The position numbers were made by a program, and so were the translations under genes. A model generated the notes under the pieces. That model did no database searches. It was not told the DNA's origin and worked only from the letters and a program-made list of their open reading frames with translations. Positions 12,336 to 12,978 of a DNA stretch of 12,978 bases are shown here, piece by piece. The first letter of the stretch is position 1; the number at the start of each line of letters is the position of its first letter. The DNA is from Elusimicrobia bacterium UBA5214 (GTDB lineage Bacteria; Elusimicrobiota; UBA5214): NCBI GenBank assembly GCA_002412545.1, contig DHVG01000001.1, forward strand, positions 34,203 through 47,180. Direction: 5' to 3'.

Positions 12336-12978
12336 CTAAGTGATAAGAATTAAGCGTTTTTGAAAACCGCGATGGAGACCGTAATTTTCTGCAATTTCAA
12401 TTACATGGTTGTATTCGCTCAAGTGTGGACGCCGGTTAAGTTCAGAAAATTTCTCTGCTTTATACATTGGTCGGTACTGGTCCATAATATTGACATAAGT
12501 ATCCGGAGAAATTTCTTCAGCAATGAATTTTAATACTTTTTCTGAACCAGCAAGATTATTCGGGAGAACCAGATGCCGAATTAACATTCCTCTCTCGGCG
12601 ATGCCATTAACAATTTTTAAGTTACCAACCTGACGATACATTTCTTTAACCGCTTCTTTACATTTTTCAAAATAATCCGGAGCATTAGAATACTTCTCTG
12701 CCGGACCAGTTTCACCATATTTTATATCCGGCATATAAATATCAACAATTCCGTCTAAAAGTTTAATCGTTTCTACCACTTCATAACCACCACAGTTGAA
12801 AACAATTGGTAAGCATAATCCCATTTCACAAGCAATTTTGATTGTTTTTGCTAATTGAGGCACAAAATGTGTCGGAGTAACTAAGTTGATATTATGACAA
12901 CCAAGTTTTTGGAGATAAAGCATTCCTCTTGCCAATTCTTCCGGAGAGATTATCCCTCCCTGTCCGAGATGACTTATT
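12336..12978 (-). CDS. pflX: PflX-like radical-SAM protein, 5' end beyond the window
   Basis: Partial: 213 codons are visible and the frame stays open to the right edge, so the gene begins outside. The visible protein starts ISHLGQGGIISPEELARGM and continues LGCHNINLVTPTHFVPQL, VFNCGGYE, DGIVDIYMPDIKYG, GMLIRHLVLPNN, YVNIMDQYRP and LHRGFQ. This is the pattern of COG1313 (PflX), related to pyruvate formate-lyase activating enzymes. The CxxxCxxC cluster motif of this family precedes the ISHxGxGG segment and so lies off the window. The ATG/TTG codons inside the visible part are not the true start. The substrate of PflX proteins is not established. The stop is directly followed by a palindrome and then the SPL-like gene, suggesting cotranscription. 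Confidence 0.88.
   Translation of the reverse strand, partial: ISHLGQGGIISPEELARGMLYLQKLGCHNINLVTPTHFVPQLAKTIKIACEMGLCLPIVFNCGGYEVVETIKLLDGIVDIYMPDIKYGETGPAEKYSNAPDYFEKCKEAVKEMYRQVGNLKIVNGIAERGMLIRHLVLPNNLAGSEKVLKFIAEEISPDTYVNIMDQYRPMYKAEKFSELNRRPHLSEYNHVIEIAENYGLHRGFQKRLILIT

Overview
The window is a 13-kb, AT-rich bacterial segment in which every convincing gene lies on the minus strand, so transcription runs from high to low coordinates. The gene content suggests an anaerobic, probably uncultured bacterium. It includes three radical-SAM proteins, a membrane-anchored multiheme c-type cytochrome, a GT9 heptosyltransferase-like enzyme that hints at a Gram-negative-type envelope, and a stand-alone Lrp/AsnC RAM-domain protein. 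The intergenic gaps are full of short palindromic repeats of the kind common in candidate-phylum genomes. The phylum cannot be fixed from this sequence alone, and no rRNA or tRNA gene was seen.

Region 1 (about 1-5440) is a compact defence module. An AbiE-type toxin-antitoxin pair (AbiEi antitoxin, AbiEii nucleotidyltransferase toxin) overlaps by 13 nt. It is preceded by a near-ideal sigma-70 promoter with a perfect inverted-repeat operator directly behind the -10 box. About 100 bp downstream is a restriction-modification pair: a protein that fuses an HsdR-N-like PD-(D/E)xK nuclease domain to an N6-adenine methyltransferase, followed one base later by a two-TRD specificity subunit. A PLD-like (HxRx4D) protein follows closely. 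No helicase-type HsdR is visible, so the layout resembles BcgI-like type IIB systems more than classical type I.

Region 2 (about 5490-7750) holds a coiled-coil protein of unknown function, a stand-alone RAM-domain protein and a radical-SAM/SPASM protein. Two-armed palindromes built from a GATTACAGTGATT-like unit separate them.

Region 3 (about 7750-11050) holds a GT9 glycosyltransferase, a YjbQ-family protein, a 3-methyladenine DNA glycosylase and the multiheme cytochrome. Each of the four gaps from 7749 to 10373 carries a CATTGCGAG...CTCGCAATG element. One of these sits inside a GATTAC palindrome, and both supply the last ~24 codons of the glycosyltransferase.

Region 4 (about 11070-12978) holds an SPL-like radical-SAM protein containing an in-frame heptanucleotide tandem repeat, and the 3' part of a PflX-like radical-SAM gene that runs off the right edge. 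Repeat DNA has apparently entered coding sequence at three or four places. Repeat activity and the defence module are the two most distinctive features of the window.
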